From contig NZ_JAPDDP010000023.1 of the NCBI RefSeq assembly GCF_027587195.1, forward strand, positions 30,231 through 94,230: 64,000 bases of DNA. The letters run 5' to 3'. Both the position numbers and the translations under genes were made by a program. The notes under the pieces were generated by a model. That model worked only from the letters and a program-made list of their open reading frames with translations. It was not told where the DNA came from and made no database searches. Of the stretch, positions 25,642 through 34,897 are shown piece by piece (positions within the stretch are counted from its first letter, which is position 1; the number at the start of each line of letters is the position of its first letter). This DNA is from Solirubrobacter phytolaccae (GTDB taxonomy: Bacteria; Actinomycetota; Thermoleophilia; Solirubrobacterales; Solirubrobacteraceae).

Positions 25642-25878
25642 ATGCAAAGCCTTCGCGAAGCACTCGACGCCGCGTTGAGCTCGTCAACGCCGGCGTGGAT
25701 CCTGTTTGTGGCGGCGTACCCGCGTGCGGGGCGCTGGGGGCGTGGCCACGCGCACTCGTCGACGCGTCGTGTCCTGCGCGACGTGGGCTTCGCGTGGGCG
25801 TTCGGCTTCGCGGTGCGCCAGTGGCTGGTGCCGTGGGCCAAGGCGCAGCAGGCCGCCCTGGAGGAGACCGACAGCTAG
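25642..25878 (+). CDS. Small hypothetical protein with one hydrophobic segment
   Basis: 78 residues: a short helix (MQSLREALDAALSSS), a hydrophobic stretch AWILFVAAYP, a basic middle (RAGRWGRGHAHSSTRR) and a second hydrophobic region FAWAFGFAVRQWLVPW. No family recognised. It begins 40 bases from the twin ArsR operators on the opposite strand and ends 12 bases before the PLDc_N gene. It may be a leader gene of that operon or a chance frame. Confidence 0.45.
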   Translation: MQSLREALDAALSSSTPAWILFVAAYPRAGRWGRGHAHSSTRRVLRDVGFAWAFGFAVRQWLVPWAKAQQAALEETDS

Positions 25879-25890
25879 GCTCGGCCCAGC

Positions 25891-26073
25891 ATGAACTGGG
25901 CCGCCTTCGCGCCGATCATCGTCCTCGGCGTCGCGTTCGTCGTCTATTGCCTCGTGGACATCGCGCGGGGTGAGGTGCAGCACCTGCCGAAGTGGGCGTG
26001 GGCGATCGTCTGCCTGGTCTCGGTGCCGCTCGGTGGCATCGTGTACCTGTTGCTGGGCCGGCGTCACGGATGA
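25891..26073 (+). CDS. PLDc_N-domain membrane protein (YxlE-like)
   Basis: 60 residues, two membrane helices (FAPIIVLGVAFVVYCLVDIA; AWAIVCLVSVPLGGIVYLLL) joined by a short loop. This is the phospholipase-D-nuclease N-terminal domain occurring alone, as in Bacillus YxlE. TAGGCT ten bases upstream could be a -10 box. Its stop overlaps the ATG of the ABC ATPase (ATGA). Together with the next two genes it repeats the yxlEFG order; no sigma-Y homologue is adjacent. Confidence 0.85.
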   Translation: MNWAAFAPIIVLGVAFVVYCLVDIARGEVQHLPKWAWAIVCLVSVPLGGIVYLLLGRRHG

Positions 26074-26936
26074 TCGCCACGACCGCGCTGAGCAAGCGCT
26101 ACGGGGAGCACCTCGCACTCGACGACGTGGCGCTGCGCGTCCCTGAGGGCTCGGTCTACGGGCTCGCCGGCCGCAACGGCGCGGGGAAGACGACGCTGAT
26201 CGGCATCCTCGCGGGCCTGCGGCGGGCGACGAGCGGCGAGGTGCGGATCGACGCGCCGCCGGAACGCGTGGCGGTGCTCGCCGACGCGCCGCGCTTCGAT
26301 CCGTGGCTCACGGGTCGGGAAGTGGTGGCGCTCGCGCAGCAGCTCACCGACCCGGCCGGAGACATCGACGGCGTGCTCGACCAGGCCGGGCTCACGGAGG
26401 CGAAGACGCGTCGCGTCGGCGGCTACTCGCGCGGCATGCTGCAGCGGCTCGGCGTGGCGGCGGCGATCGTCGGCCGGCCGCGGCTCCTGCTGCTCGACGA
26501 GCCCGCCTCGGCGCTCGACCCCCAGGGCCGGCGCGAGGTCCTCGACCTGATCGCGCGGCTGCGCGGCACGGCGACCGTGCTCTTCAGCAGCCACATCCTC
26601 GGCGACGTGCAGGAGGTCTGTGACACCGTCGGCGTGCTCGACCACGGGCGCCTGCGCTTCCAAGGTCCGCTCGACGAGCTGCTCGTCGGCGCCGCCGGGC
26701 CGCGCTACGAGGTGCGCCTGCGGGGACCGGCCGAGCCGGTGGCCGAAGCGCTCCGCCGCCACCCGTGGGTCACGCACGTGGAGACCGGGCCCGAGCGGCT
26801 CACGGTCGGCGTGACCGCGATGGAGTACGCCGAGGCCGAGCTGCCGGGCGCGCTCGCGGCCGCCGACGCGCTCGTGGTGTCCTTCGGCCCCGAGGAGCTC
26901 ACGCTCGAGCGCGCGTTCCTCGCGCTGACGCGATGA
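26070..26936 (+). CDS. ABC transporter ATP-binding protein (YxlF/CcmA-like)
   Basis: 288 residues. Walker A GRNGAGKTT, signature VGGYSRGMLQR (GYSRG in place of LSGGQ, as common in ABC-2 exporters), Walker B LLLLDEPASALDP, switch histidine in FSSHIL. A C-terminal extension of about 80 residues (VRLRGPAEPVAEALRRHP) is typical of drug or bacteriocin export ATPases. Overlaps both its neighbours by four bases, so it works with the following membrane protein. Confidence 0.92.
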   Translation: MIATTALSKRYGEHLALDDVALRVPEGSVYGLAGRNGAGKTTLIGILAGLRRATSGEVRIDAPPERVAVLADAPRFDPWLTGREVVALAQQLTDPAGDIDGVLDQAGLTEAKTRRVGGYSRGMLQRLGVAAAIVGRPRLLLLDEPASALDPQGRREVLDLIARLRGTATVLFSSHILGDVQEVCDTVGVLDHGRLRFQGPLDELLVGAAGPRYEVRLRGPAEPVAEALRRHPWVTHVETGPERLTVGVTAMEYAEAELPGALAAADALVVSFGPEELTLERAFLALTR

Positions 26937-27691
26937 GCCTCTGGCGCCTCGAGCTGCTGCGGCTCACCCGCACGCGGCGTGGTCTCGCGCTGTTCACCGT
27001 CTACCTGCTGTTCGGCTTCATCGGCCCGCTCACGGCGCGCTATCTGAACGACCTGCTGGAGCTGGCGGGCGACGACCTGGAGGGCGCGACGATCGAGCTG
27101 CCGGACGCCGTCCCGCACGACGGCATGGCGCAGTACGTCGCCAACGCCATGCAGGTCGGCCTCGTCGTCACGGTCGTGGTGGCGGCGGGCTCGCTCGCGC
27201 TCGACGCGATCCCCGAGATGGGCGCCTTCCTGCGCACCCGCGTGCGCTCCGTGTGGCGGCTGCTGCTGCCGCGCCTGGTCGTGACCTTCGGCGCCATCGG
27301 GCTGGCGTTCACGCTGGGCGCGCTGGCGGCCTGGTACGAGACGTGGGCACTGCTCGGCGGCTTGCGAGCCGGCGACGTGCTGCCCGGCATCGCGCTCGGC
27401 CTGCTCTTCCTCGCCTACGTCGTCGCGACCACCGCCGCGGCCGCGCAGTGGACCAAGGGCGTGCTGTCGACCGTGATGGTCGCGCTGCTGTCGCTGCTCG
27501 TGCTGCCGGTCGTCGGCGCCGTCGACGTCATCGGCCAGTGGCTGCCCTCGTCGCTGGCCACCGCGCTGGCGGACCTGCCCGCGGACAAGCACGACCTCGG
27601 GCACTACGTCAGGCCGGCGGCCGTGACCCTCGTCACGACCGCCGTCCTGATCTACGTCGCGCTCGTCGGAGCGCGACGGAGAGAGCTCTAG
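26933..27691 (+). CDS. ABC-2-type membrane protein (YxlG-like)
   Basis: 252 residues with six probable membrane helices (GLALFTVYLLFGFIGPLTAR, VGLVVTVVVAAGSLALDAI, LVVTFGAIGLAFTLGALAAW, LPGIALGLLFLAYVVATTAA, VMVALLSLLVLPVVGAVDV, TLVTTAVLIYVALVGA). It is the membrane partner of the preceding ATPase; substrate unknown. The TAG stop shares bases with the stop of the convergent fatty-acid gene (CTAG). Confidence 0.85.
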   Translation: MSLWRLELLRLTRTRRGLALFTVYLLFGFIGPLTARYLNDLLELAGDDLEGATIELPDAVPHDGMAQYVANAMQVGLVVTVVVAAGSLALDAIPEMGAFLRTRVRSVWRLLLPRLVVTFGAIGLAFTLGALAAWYETWALLGGLRAGDVLPGIALGLLFLAYVVATTAAAAQWTKGVLSTVMVALLSLLVLPVVGAVDVIGQWLPSSLATALADLPADKHDLGHYVRPAAVTLVTTAVLIYVALVGARRREL

Positions 27692-29864
27692 ACGCTGGCG
27701 AGCGCCTTGTCGAGGTACTCGTCGCCGCTCTCGGCGCGCGCGACGAGCGACTCGGGCGGCGTGAAGCGCTCGCCGTACGTCTCGGCGAGCTCACGGGCCC
27801 GCGCGACGAAGCCGGCGATGCCGCCGTCGTAGCCGTTGATGTACTGCAGGACGCCGCCGGACCAGCCCGGGAAGCCGATGCCCATGACCGAGCCGATGTT
27901 CGCGTCGGCGACCGACTCGATCACGCCCTCGTCCACGCACTTGATCGACTCGATGGCCTCGATGAAGAGCAGGCGCTCCTGGAGGTCCTTCAGGTTGATC
28001 GAGGACGGGTCCTCGACCGGCGGGAAGGCCTCACGCAAGCCCGGCCACAGCCGGACGCGCTTGCCGTCCGCGTACTCGTAGAAGCCCGCGCCCTCGAGCT
28101 TGCCGGGCCGCTCGAACTCGTCGAGCATGCGGTCGATGACCGGGTCCGCAGGGCTGCCGACCCAGGCGTCGCCGGCCGCGTCGGCCGAGGCCTTGCGGAT
28201 GCGGCGCATGAGCTTGAGGTTCAGCTCGTCCGACAGCTGGAGCACCGGCGCCGGGTAGCCGGCCTGCGAGGAGGCCTGCTCGATGGACGCCGCCGGGATG
28301 CCCTCGGCGAGCATTGCGATGCCCTCGTTGATGAACGTGCCGATGACGCGCGAGGTGAAGAAGCCGCGCGAGTCGTTGACGACGATCGGCGTCTTGGAGA
28401 TCTGCTTGGCGAAGTCCAGCGCGCGGTACACCGCGGCGTCGCTGGTCTTCTCGCCCTTGATGATCTCCAGCAGCGGCATCTTGTCCACCGGGCTGAAGAA
28501 GTGCAGGCCGATGAAGTCGGCGGGCCGCGAGACGTTCTCGGCCAGCAGCGTGATCGGCAGGGTGGAGGTGTTCGAGCCGAGCAGCGCATCCGCGGCGAGG
28601 TGCGGCTCGATCTCGGCCATGACCTGCTGCTTGACGCTCGGGTCCTCGAAGACGGCCTCGATCACGAGGTCCGCGCCCGCGGCGTCGGCGGGGTCGGCGG
28701 ACGGCGTGATCAGGGCGAGCAGCGCATCGCCCTTCTCCTGCGTCGTCTTGCCGCGCTCGAGGCCCTTGGCGACGAGCTTCTCCGAGTAGCCCTTGCCCTT
28801 CTGGGCGGCTTCGAGCGACACGTCCTTCAGCACGACTTCGATGCCGGCCTTCGCGCTCACATACGCGATCGCGGCGCCCATCATGCCCGCGCCGAGGATC
28901 ACGACCTTCTTGACCGAGGTCTTCTCGATCGAGTCGGGCCGGCCACGGTCGCCCTGCACGGCCTGCAGGTCGAAGAAGAACGCCTGGATCATGTTCTTCG
29001 CCACCTGCGAGGTGACGAGGTCCACGAAGTAGCGGCTCTCGACCTCGAGCGCGTTGTCGAAGTCGATCTGCGCGCCCTCGACCGCCGCGGCCATGATGTG
29101 GTGCGGCGCCGGGTAGTTCGCGCCCTTGATCTGCTTGCGCAGGTTGGACGGGAACGCGGGCAGGTTGGCCGCGAATTTCGGGTTCGACGGGGTGCCGCCC
29201 GGGATCTTGTAGCCCTTGACGTCCCACGGCTGGACGGCCTCGGGGTTCGCGGCGATCCACGCCTTCGCGGCGGGCACGAGCTCGTCGACCGAGCCGACGA
29301 CCTCGTCGACCAGGCCCATCTCCTTCGCCGCCGCCGGCCGCACCCGCTGCCCCTGGAGCAGGAGCTGCAGCAGCGCGTTGGCGATGCCGAACATGCGCAC
29401 GGAGCGCGTGACGCCGCCGGCGCCGGGGAGCAGGCCGAGCTGGACCTCCGGGAAGCCGAGCACGGCCTTGGAGTCGTCGACGATGACGCGGTGATGTGTG
29501 GCGAGCGCGATCTCGAGCCCGCCGCCGAGCGCGGCGCCGTTGATGGCCGCGACGACCGGCTTGCCGAGCGTCTCCAGCTTGCGCAGGTCGGCCTTGAGCT
29601 CGCGGATCATCACCGCGACCTCGGCGGCGTCCTCCTTGCGCGCCTTCTTGAGGTCGTTCAGGTCGCCACCGGCGAAGAACGTCTTCTTGGCGGACGTGAT
29701 GACGACGCCCGTGATCGAGTCCTTCTCGGCTTCCAACCGCTCGACCGTCGCGCGCATCGAGGCCTTGTAGGCCTCGTTCATCGTGTTCGCGGACTGGTTC
29801 GGGTCGTCGAGGGTGAGGAGGACGACGCCGTCGCCGTCCTGCTCCCAGCGGATCGTGTCGCTCA

Positions 29865-29865
<1 letters not shown>
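27688..29865 (-). CDS. Multifunctional enoyl-CoA hydratase / 3-hydroxyacyl-CoA dehydrogenase (FadB/FadJ type)
   Basis: 725 residues. Residues 1-190 are a crotonase domain (AINGAALGGGLEIALATHHR, GLLPGAGGVTRSVR). A linker leads to the NAD-binding dehydrogenase domain (VVILGAGMMGAAIAYVSA) with the catalytic motif GLHFFSPVDKMPLLEII and a helical C-terminal dimerisation part. It carries out the hydration and oxidation steps of beta-oxidation. The ATG at 29865 overlaps the thiolase stop (ATGA), forming the usual two-gene complex. A longer start upstream lacks a ribosome binding site. Confidence 0.95.
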
Positions 29866-31082
<1,217 letters not shown>

Positions 31083-31123
31083 GAGTTCTCCTCGAAGCCT
31101 CGTACCTAGGCGATCCAGGTTAC

Positions 31124-31136
31124 TGACGTTGCGTCA
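31124..31136. promoter_or_regulatory. Dyad upstream of the beta-oxidation operon
   Basis: TGACG-TTG-CGTCA, a 13-base dyad in the 99-base gap between the thiolase start and the stop of the protease gene. Read leftward it contains TTGACG, which could be a -35 box, though no good -10 at 16-18 bases was found. A TetR or GntR fatty-acid regulator is the likely binder; none is adjacent. Confidence 0.4.
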
Positions 31137-31181
31137 ATCAGGAGCCGGATCGGTGACCGATCTCACCTCAAGATAGTCCGG

Positions 31182-32054
31182 TCAGGGCACGCTGACCCAG
31201 GCAGAGGCTGGTCCGGCGAAGCGGCCGAAGCGATCCTGGGTCCACATGACCACGCAGTAGTTGCCCCGCGCGCCCGCACCGGGGTTCACGCCCGTGGCCG
31301 GACCGACGGCGGTGGGGGCACCGGCGCCCGTCGGTGCGGCGGCGCACGCATCCCGGCTCACGACCCATTGCACCGCGAACAGGTAGGGCTGCGCCGGGTT
31401 GTTCACCCAGCTCAGGTTGAAGGCCTGCGCGGCGGGGTCGTACGTCATCGCGAGCCCCTCCGGCGGCAGCGGCGGCGGCGCGAAGTCGCAGAACTCGGGG
31501 GCGTACGCCTTCGCCCGCCCGCCGTAGCGCTTGAGCGCGCCGCGCACGTCGTCGGGCTCGAGCAGCCGGCAGCGCAGCTGCCAGGCCACGGGCGGCTTCG
31601 GGCAGATCGCGTCGCGGCCGTAGTTCATGACCGAGCACGGCTTCTTGGTGTGCTTGAGGCCGAGGACGTGGCCGAGCTCGTGCACGACGACGATCCGCAT
31701 CTGCTGCGCCAGCCACGCCGGGTCCTTGCCCGCCGGGTCGAAGGCGTTCAGGCGCACTCTCGAGCGCCGGTAGTAGCCCAGGTGCGCGTCCCCCGACGGG
31801 CCGCTGCGTTGGCGGCCCGTGATGATTCGCACGTCCGCGCGCCGGCGGCTGGAGACCTGCTTGAAGCGGACCCGCACGCCGCTCGCGTTCCAGGCGGCGA
31901 CGCCGGCGCCGATCGCCTCGTTGTACTGGGGGGCGTTCGCGTGGAACGTGATCGTCCGCGAGCGCCACTTCTTGCCGCCGAGGCTGTAGGCGTCAGCGGG
32001 CCCGGCGGCGAGGAGGACGACCGCCACGGCGAGCAGGGCAGAGCGCAGCATCAA
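31182..32054 (-). CDS. Secreted matrixin-like zinc metalloprotease
   Basis: 290 residues. A signal peptide (MMLRSALLAVAVVLLAAG, cleavage near ADA-Y) is followed by a metzincin catalytic domain with HELGHVLGLKH, the exact HExxHxxGxxH zinc motif, and a Met-turn CSVMNY. A C-terminal domain of about 100 residues with several cysteines (FCDFAPPP, SRDACAAAP, NYCVVMW) resembles a beta-sandwich. The protein probably cleaves extracellular proteins. No inhibitor or propeptide cysteine switch is evident. It stands alone between the beta-oxidation genes and a small membrane gene. Confidence 0.9.
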   Translation of the reverse strand: MMLRSALLAVAVVLLAAGPADAYSLGGKKWRSRTITFHANAPQYNEAIGAGVAAWNASGVRVRFKQVSSRRRADVRIITGRQRSGPSGDAHLGYYRRSRVRLNAFDPAGKDPAWLAQQMRIVVVHELGHVLGLKHTKKPCSVMNYGRDAICPKPPVAWQLRCRLLEPDDVRGALKRYGGRAKAYAPEFCDFAPPPLPPEGLAMTYDPAAQAFNLSWVNNPAQPYLFAVQWVVSRDACAAAPTGAGAPTAVGPATGVNPGAGARGNYCVVMWTQDRFGRFAGPASAWVSVP

Positions 32055-32091
32055 CCGGCAAGCTACGCGACCGCTGCCGCCGTGGTTCCGG

Positions 32092-32274
32092 TCAGCCCTC
32101 GCGATCCTCGCTTCTTGGCGCGCCGGCGACCAGCGCGGTCATCAGCCCGAGCACACCGCCGATGACGAGCGGCGCCCACGCGCCGGGCACGCCGGCGAGG
32201 CGAATGATCACCACGAGCACGCCCGCGATGGCGAGCGCGACGACGAACTGCATCCAGCCCGATAAGGCTGCCAT
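32092..32274 (-). CDS. Small two-helix membrane protein
   Basis: 60 residues: helices MQFVVALAIAGVLVVIIRLA and WAPLVIGGVLGLMTALVA, then a charged tail. AAGGAGAGGG immediately before the ATG supports translation. No family recognised; it could be a phage-holin-like or a simple membrane-associated peptide. It lies 37 bases upstream of the protease gene and 64 bases after the ABC-2 permease stop. Confidence 0.65.
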   Translation of the reverse strand: MAALSGWMQFVVALAIAGVLVVIIRLAGVPGAWAPLVIGGVLGLMTALVAGAPRSEDREG

Positions 32275-32338
32275 CCCTCTCCTTGGACGGGGTTGTTCGT
32301 TTCGTGACCCTATACCGTCAAGCGGACCGCGTGCAACG

Positions 32339-33100
32339 TCACGGGTCGCGACGGGCTTCCCAGGAGAAGCCGCGGACGGCGAGGATCGCGCCGAGCAGGC
32401 CCCAGAGGCCCAGGATGAGCAGCGAGACGCTGTGGGTGGCGACGCCCTCGCCGTCGATCATCGCGCCCGAGAGACCTTCGACCAGATGCGTGAGCGGGAG
32501 CGCCTGCGCGATGTCGCGGACGATCTGCGGCGCCTCGTCGGCGTCGTAGAAGACGCCCGCGATCAGGATCTGCGGGAGGAAGACGGCGTTCACGTAAGCG
32601 GGCGCGGACTCCGGGTTCGGGATCGCGTGGGCGAGCGCCACGCCCAGAAACGTGAAGCAGACGACGCCCGCGGCGGCGAACAGCGCCATCGAGCCCCAGT
32701 CGCGCGGCCAGTCGACGCCGAGGATGAGCTTCCCGGCGAGGATCACGATCACGAGCTGCAGCGCGGCGTTGGCGACCGCGTTGCCGGCCAGCCCGGCCAG
32801 GTAGGCGGACGTGGGCATCGGCGTGCCGCGCAGGCGCTTGAGGATCCCGCGCTCGCGCAGGGTCGTGAGGTTGTAGGCCAGCGACGTGAACGTCGCCGAC
32901 ATCACGCTCATCCCGGCGATCCCGGGCACGATCACGGCCAGGTCCTCGTCACGGCCGGCGAACACGGCGCCGAAGATCGCCAGCAGGCCGAGCGGCAGCA
33001 GGACGCCGAAGAAGGCGGCGGTCGGGTTGCGCCAGAACATCCGGCGCTCGAGCCGGAACTGCCGCCACGCCGAGCCCCACCAGGGCACGGCTTCGGTCAC
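32339..33100 (-). CDS. ABC-2 family transporter permease (DrrB-like)
   Basis: 253 residues, six membrane helices. Starts at GTG 33100 (WWGSAWRQFRLERRMFWRNP), with FFGVLLPLGLLAIFGAVF, the LRERGILKRLRGTPMP loop that is characteristic of the family, and LPLTHLVEGLSGAMIDG near the end. It forms an exporter with the ATPase just upstream (GTGA overlap). Substrates of this class include drugs and lipids; none can be named here. Confidence 0.92.
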   Translation of the reverse strand: MTEAVPWWGSAWRQFRLERRMFWRNPTAAFFGVLLPLGLLAIFGAVFAGRDEDLAVIVPGIAGMSVMSATFTSLAYNLTTLRERGILKRLRGTPMPTSAYLAGLAGNAVANAALQLVIVILAGKLILGVDWPRDWGSMALFAAAGVVCFTFLGVALAHAIPNPESAPAYVNAVFLPQILIAGVFYDADEAPQIVRDIAQALPLTHLVEGLSGAMIDGEGVATHSVSLLILGLWGLLGAILAVRGFSWEARRDP

Positions 33101-33957
33101 GCGACGGCCTCCGTGAGCTCCAGGTACACGTCTTCGAGGCTCGGGCGCGTGACGCTCAGGTCCTCGAGCGACTCGCCGCGCGCGACGGCCTCGGCGGTCA
33201 GCGTGTGCAGCAGCGCCGTCGGGTCCTCCGTGAAGCGCTCCTCGAGCGTGCCGTCGGCGGAGCGCCAGGCGACGCGATAGCGGGACGCGCCGAGCTGGTC
33301 GGGCGGACCCTCGGCGAGGATGACGCCGTCCTGGAGGATCGCGACGCGGTCGGCCAGCGCCTGCGCCTCGTCCAGGTAGTGCGTGGTGAGCAGCACGGTC
33401 TTGCCGAGGTCGCGCAGCGCGCGGATGACGTCCCAGGCGGCGCGGCGCGCGGCCGGGTCGAAGCCCGTGGTCGGCTCGTCGAGGAAGATCAGCTCGGGGT
33501 CGCCGACCAGCGCGAGCGCGAAGTCCAGTCGCCGGGCCTGGCCGCCGCTGAGCCGGCGCGCTCGGCGATCGGCGCAGTCGTCGAGGCCGGCGAGCGCGAG
33601 CACTTCGTTCACCTGGCGCGGGCGCGGGTACATCGCGGCCCAGTGGGCGACGGTCTCGCGGACGGTCAGATGCGGGTAGGTGCCGCAGCTCTGCAGGACG
33701 ATCCCGACGTGGGCGCGCAGCTCGCGGTCGCCGGGGTCGCGGCCGAGCACGCGGACCTCGCCCGAGTCCCGCTGGCGGTAGCCCTCGAGCACCTCGACGC
33801 ACGTCGTCTTACCGGCGCCGTTCGGCCCCAGCAGGCCGAAGACCTCGCCTCGGGCCACGGTGAAATCGACCCCCCGGAGGGCAGCCAGTGAGCCGTACGC
33901 CTTGCTCAGGCCCGTGACCTCGATCGCGGGGACTCCCCTCGTCATCGCCTCCATCAT
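33097..33957 (-). CDS. ABC transporter ATP-binding protein (DrrA-like)
   Basis: 286 residues from ATG 33957; a GTG 21 bases earlier would sit next to the divergent ppx start. Walker A GPNGAGKTT, Q-loop VLQSCGTYPHLT, signature RLSGGQARR, Walker B LIFLDEPTTGFDP, TTHYLDEA with the switch histidine, and a C-terminal region ending RPSLEDVYLELT, the DrrA-type tail. The short gap to ppx must hold both promoters. Confidence 0.92.
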   Translation of the reverse strand: MMEAMTRGVPAIEVTGLSKAYGSLAALRGVDFTVARGEVFGLLGPNGAGKTTCVEVLEGYRQRDSGEVRVLGRDPGDRELRAHVGIVLQSCGTYPHLTVRETVAHWAAMYPRPRQVNEVLALAGLDDCADRRARRLSGGQARRLDFALALVGDPELIFLDEPTTGFDPAARRAAWDVIRALRDLGKTVLLTTHYLDEAQALADRVAILQDGVILAEGPPDQLGASRYRVAWRSADGTLEERFTEDPTALLHTLTAEAVARGESLEDLSVTRPSLEDVYLELTEAVA

Positions 33958-33978
33958 GGCAACATCGCGGACGTTCAC

Positions 33979-34851
33979 ATGCTCTGCGGCTGCATCGACA
34001 TCGGGACGAACACCACGCGCGTGCTCGTGGCGGACGCCCGCGAGGGACGCCTGACGGAGGTCCTACAGCGGCGCGCGTTCACGCGGCTGGGCCGCGGGTT
34101 GACGCCCGGCGGGGCGATCCCGGCGGCCCGGATCGCCGAGAACGCGGGAGTCGTGGCCGAGCAGGTGGCGCTCGCCGAGCAGGCCGGCGCGCAGTCGATC
34201 CGGACGGTCGCGACGGCGTGCATCCGCGTCGCCGCCAACCGCGAGGAGTTCTGCCGCGCCATGCTCGAGCACGGCGGGGTGCAGGTGAGCGTGCTGGACG
34301 GCGAGGAGGAGGCGCGGCTCGCCTTCCTCGGGGCGACCAAGACGCTCGAGCAGCCGCTCGCGGGGCGGGTCGCGGTGGTCGACGTCGGCGGCGGCTCGAC
34401 CGAGATCGCGATCGGCACGGTCGACGGCGGGGTGGAGTGGTGGCGCTCGCTCGCGTTCGGCTCCGGCTTCCTCGCCGATGCCTATCTGGGCGACGACCCA
34501 CCCTCGCGCGACCAGCTCGACGAGGTGCGCTTCCACGCGTCCCAGATGCTCGCGGACATCGACCCGCCGCCGGTCGACGTGGCCGTGGCGGTCGGCGGGA
34601 GCGCCGCCTCGCTGCGGCGGCTGGTCGGCGACGTGCTCGGCCATGAGAGCCTGGAGCGGGCGCTGCGGGAGCTCACGACCGGGCCGGCGGTGGACGTCGC
34701 GGCGCGCTTCGCGCTGGACCCGCAGCGGGTGCGGCTGATGCCCGCCGGGCTGCTCGCGCTGGAGGCCACCGGGCAGCTTCTGGGTCAGCCTTTGCACATC
34801 GCGCGCGGCGGTCTACGGGAAGGTGTGCTGCTCGACCTCGCGGGGATGTAA
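33979..34851 (+). CDS. ppx: Ppx/GppA-family exopolyphosphatase/pppGpp phosphatase
   Basis: 290 residues, the compact two-domain ASKHA form without the C-terminal HD domain. Phosphate motifs CIDIGTNTTRVLVAD and VVDVGGGSTEIAIG; acidic LDGEEEARLAF; VGGSAASLRRL adenosine-like motif. It removes phosphate from the ends of polyphosphate or converts pppGpp to ppGpp. It starts a transcript that also holds ppk1, 46 bases later, so synthesis and breakdown of polyphosphate are linked. Confidence 0.9.
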   Translation: MLCGCIDIGTNTTRVLVADAREGRLTEVLQRRAFTRLGRGLTPGGAIPAARIAENAGVVAEQVALAEQAGAQSIRTVATACIRVAANREEFCRAMLEHGGVQVSVLDGEEEARLAFLGATKTLEQPLAGRVAVVDVGGGSTEIAIGTVDGGVEWWRSLAFGSGFLADAYLGDDPPSRDQLDEVRFHASQMLADIDPPPVDVAVAVGGSAASLRRLVGDVLGHESLERALRELTTGPAVDVAARFALDPQRVRLMPAGLLALEATGQLLGQPLHIARGGLREGVLLDLAGM

Positions 34852-34869
34852 CAAGTCGTTCACGGATTC

Positions 34870-34884
34870 CGCACCTTCGGTGCG
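34870..34884 (+). other. Short hairpin between ppx and ppk1
   Basis: CGCACC (34870-34875), TTC loop, GGTGCG (34879-34884): a perfect 6-bp stem 14 bases before the ppk1 GTG. It may set the ratio of the two products or mark an RNA processing point; no T tract follows, so a true terminator is unlikely. Confidence 0.35.
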
Positions 34885-34897
34885 ATCATTCGAGTCT

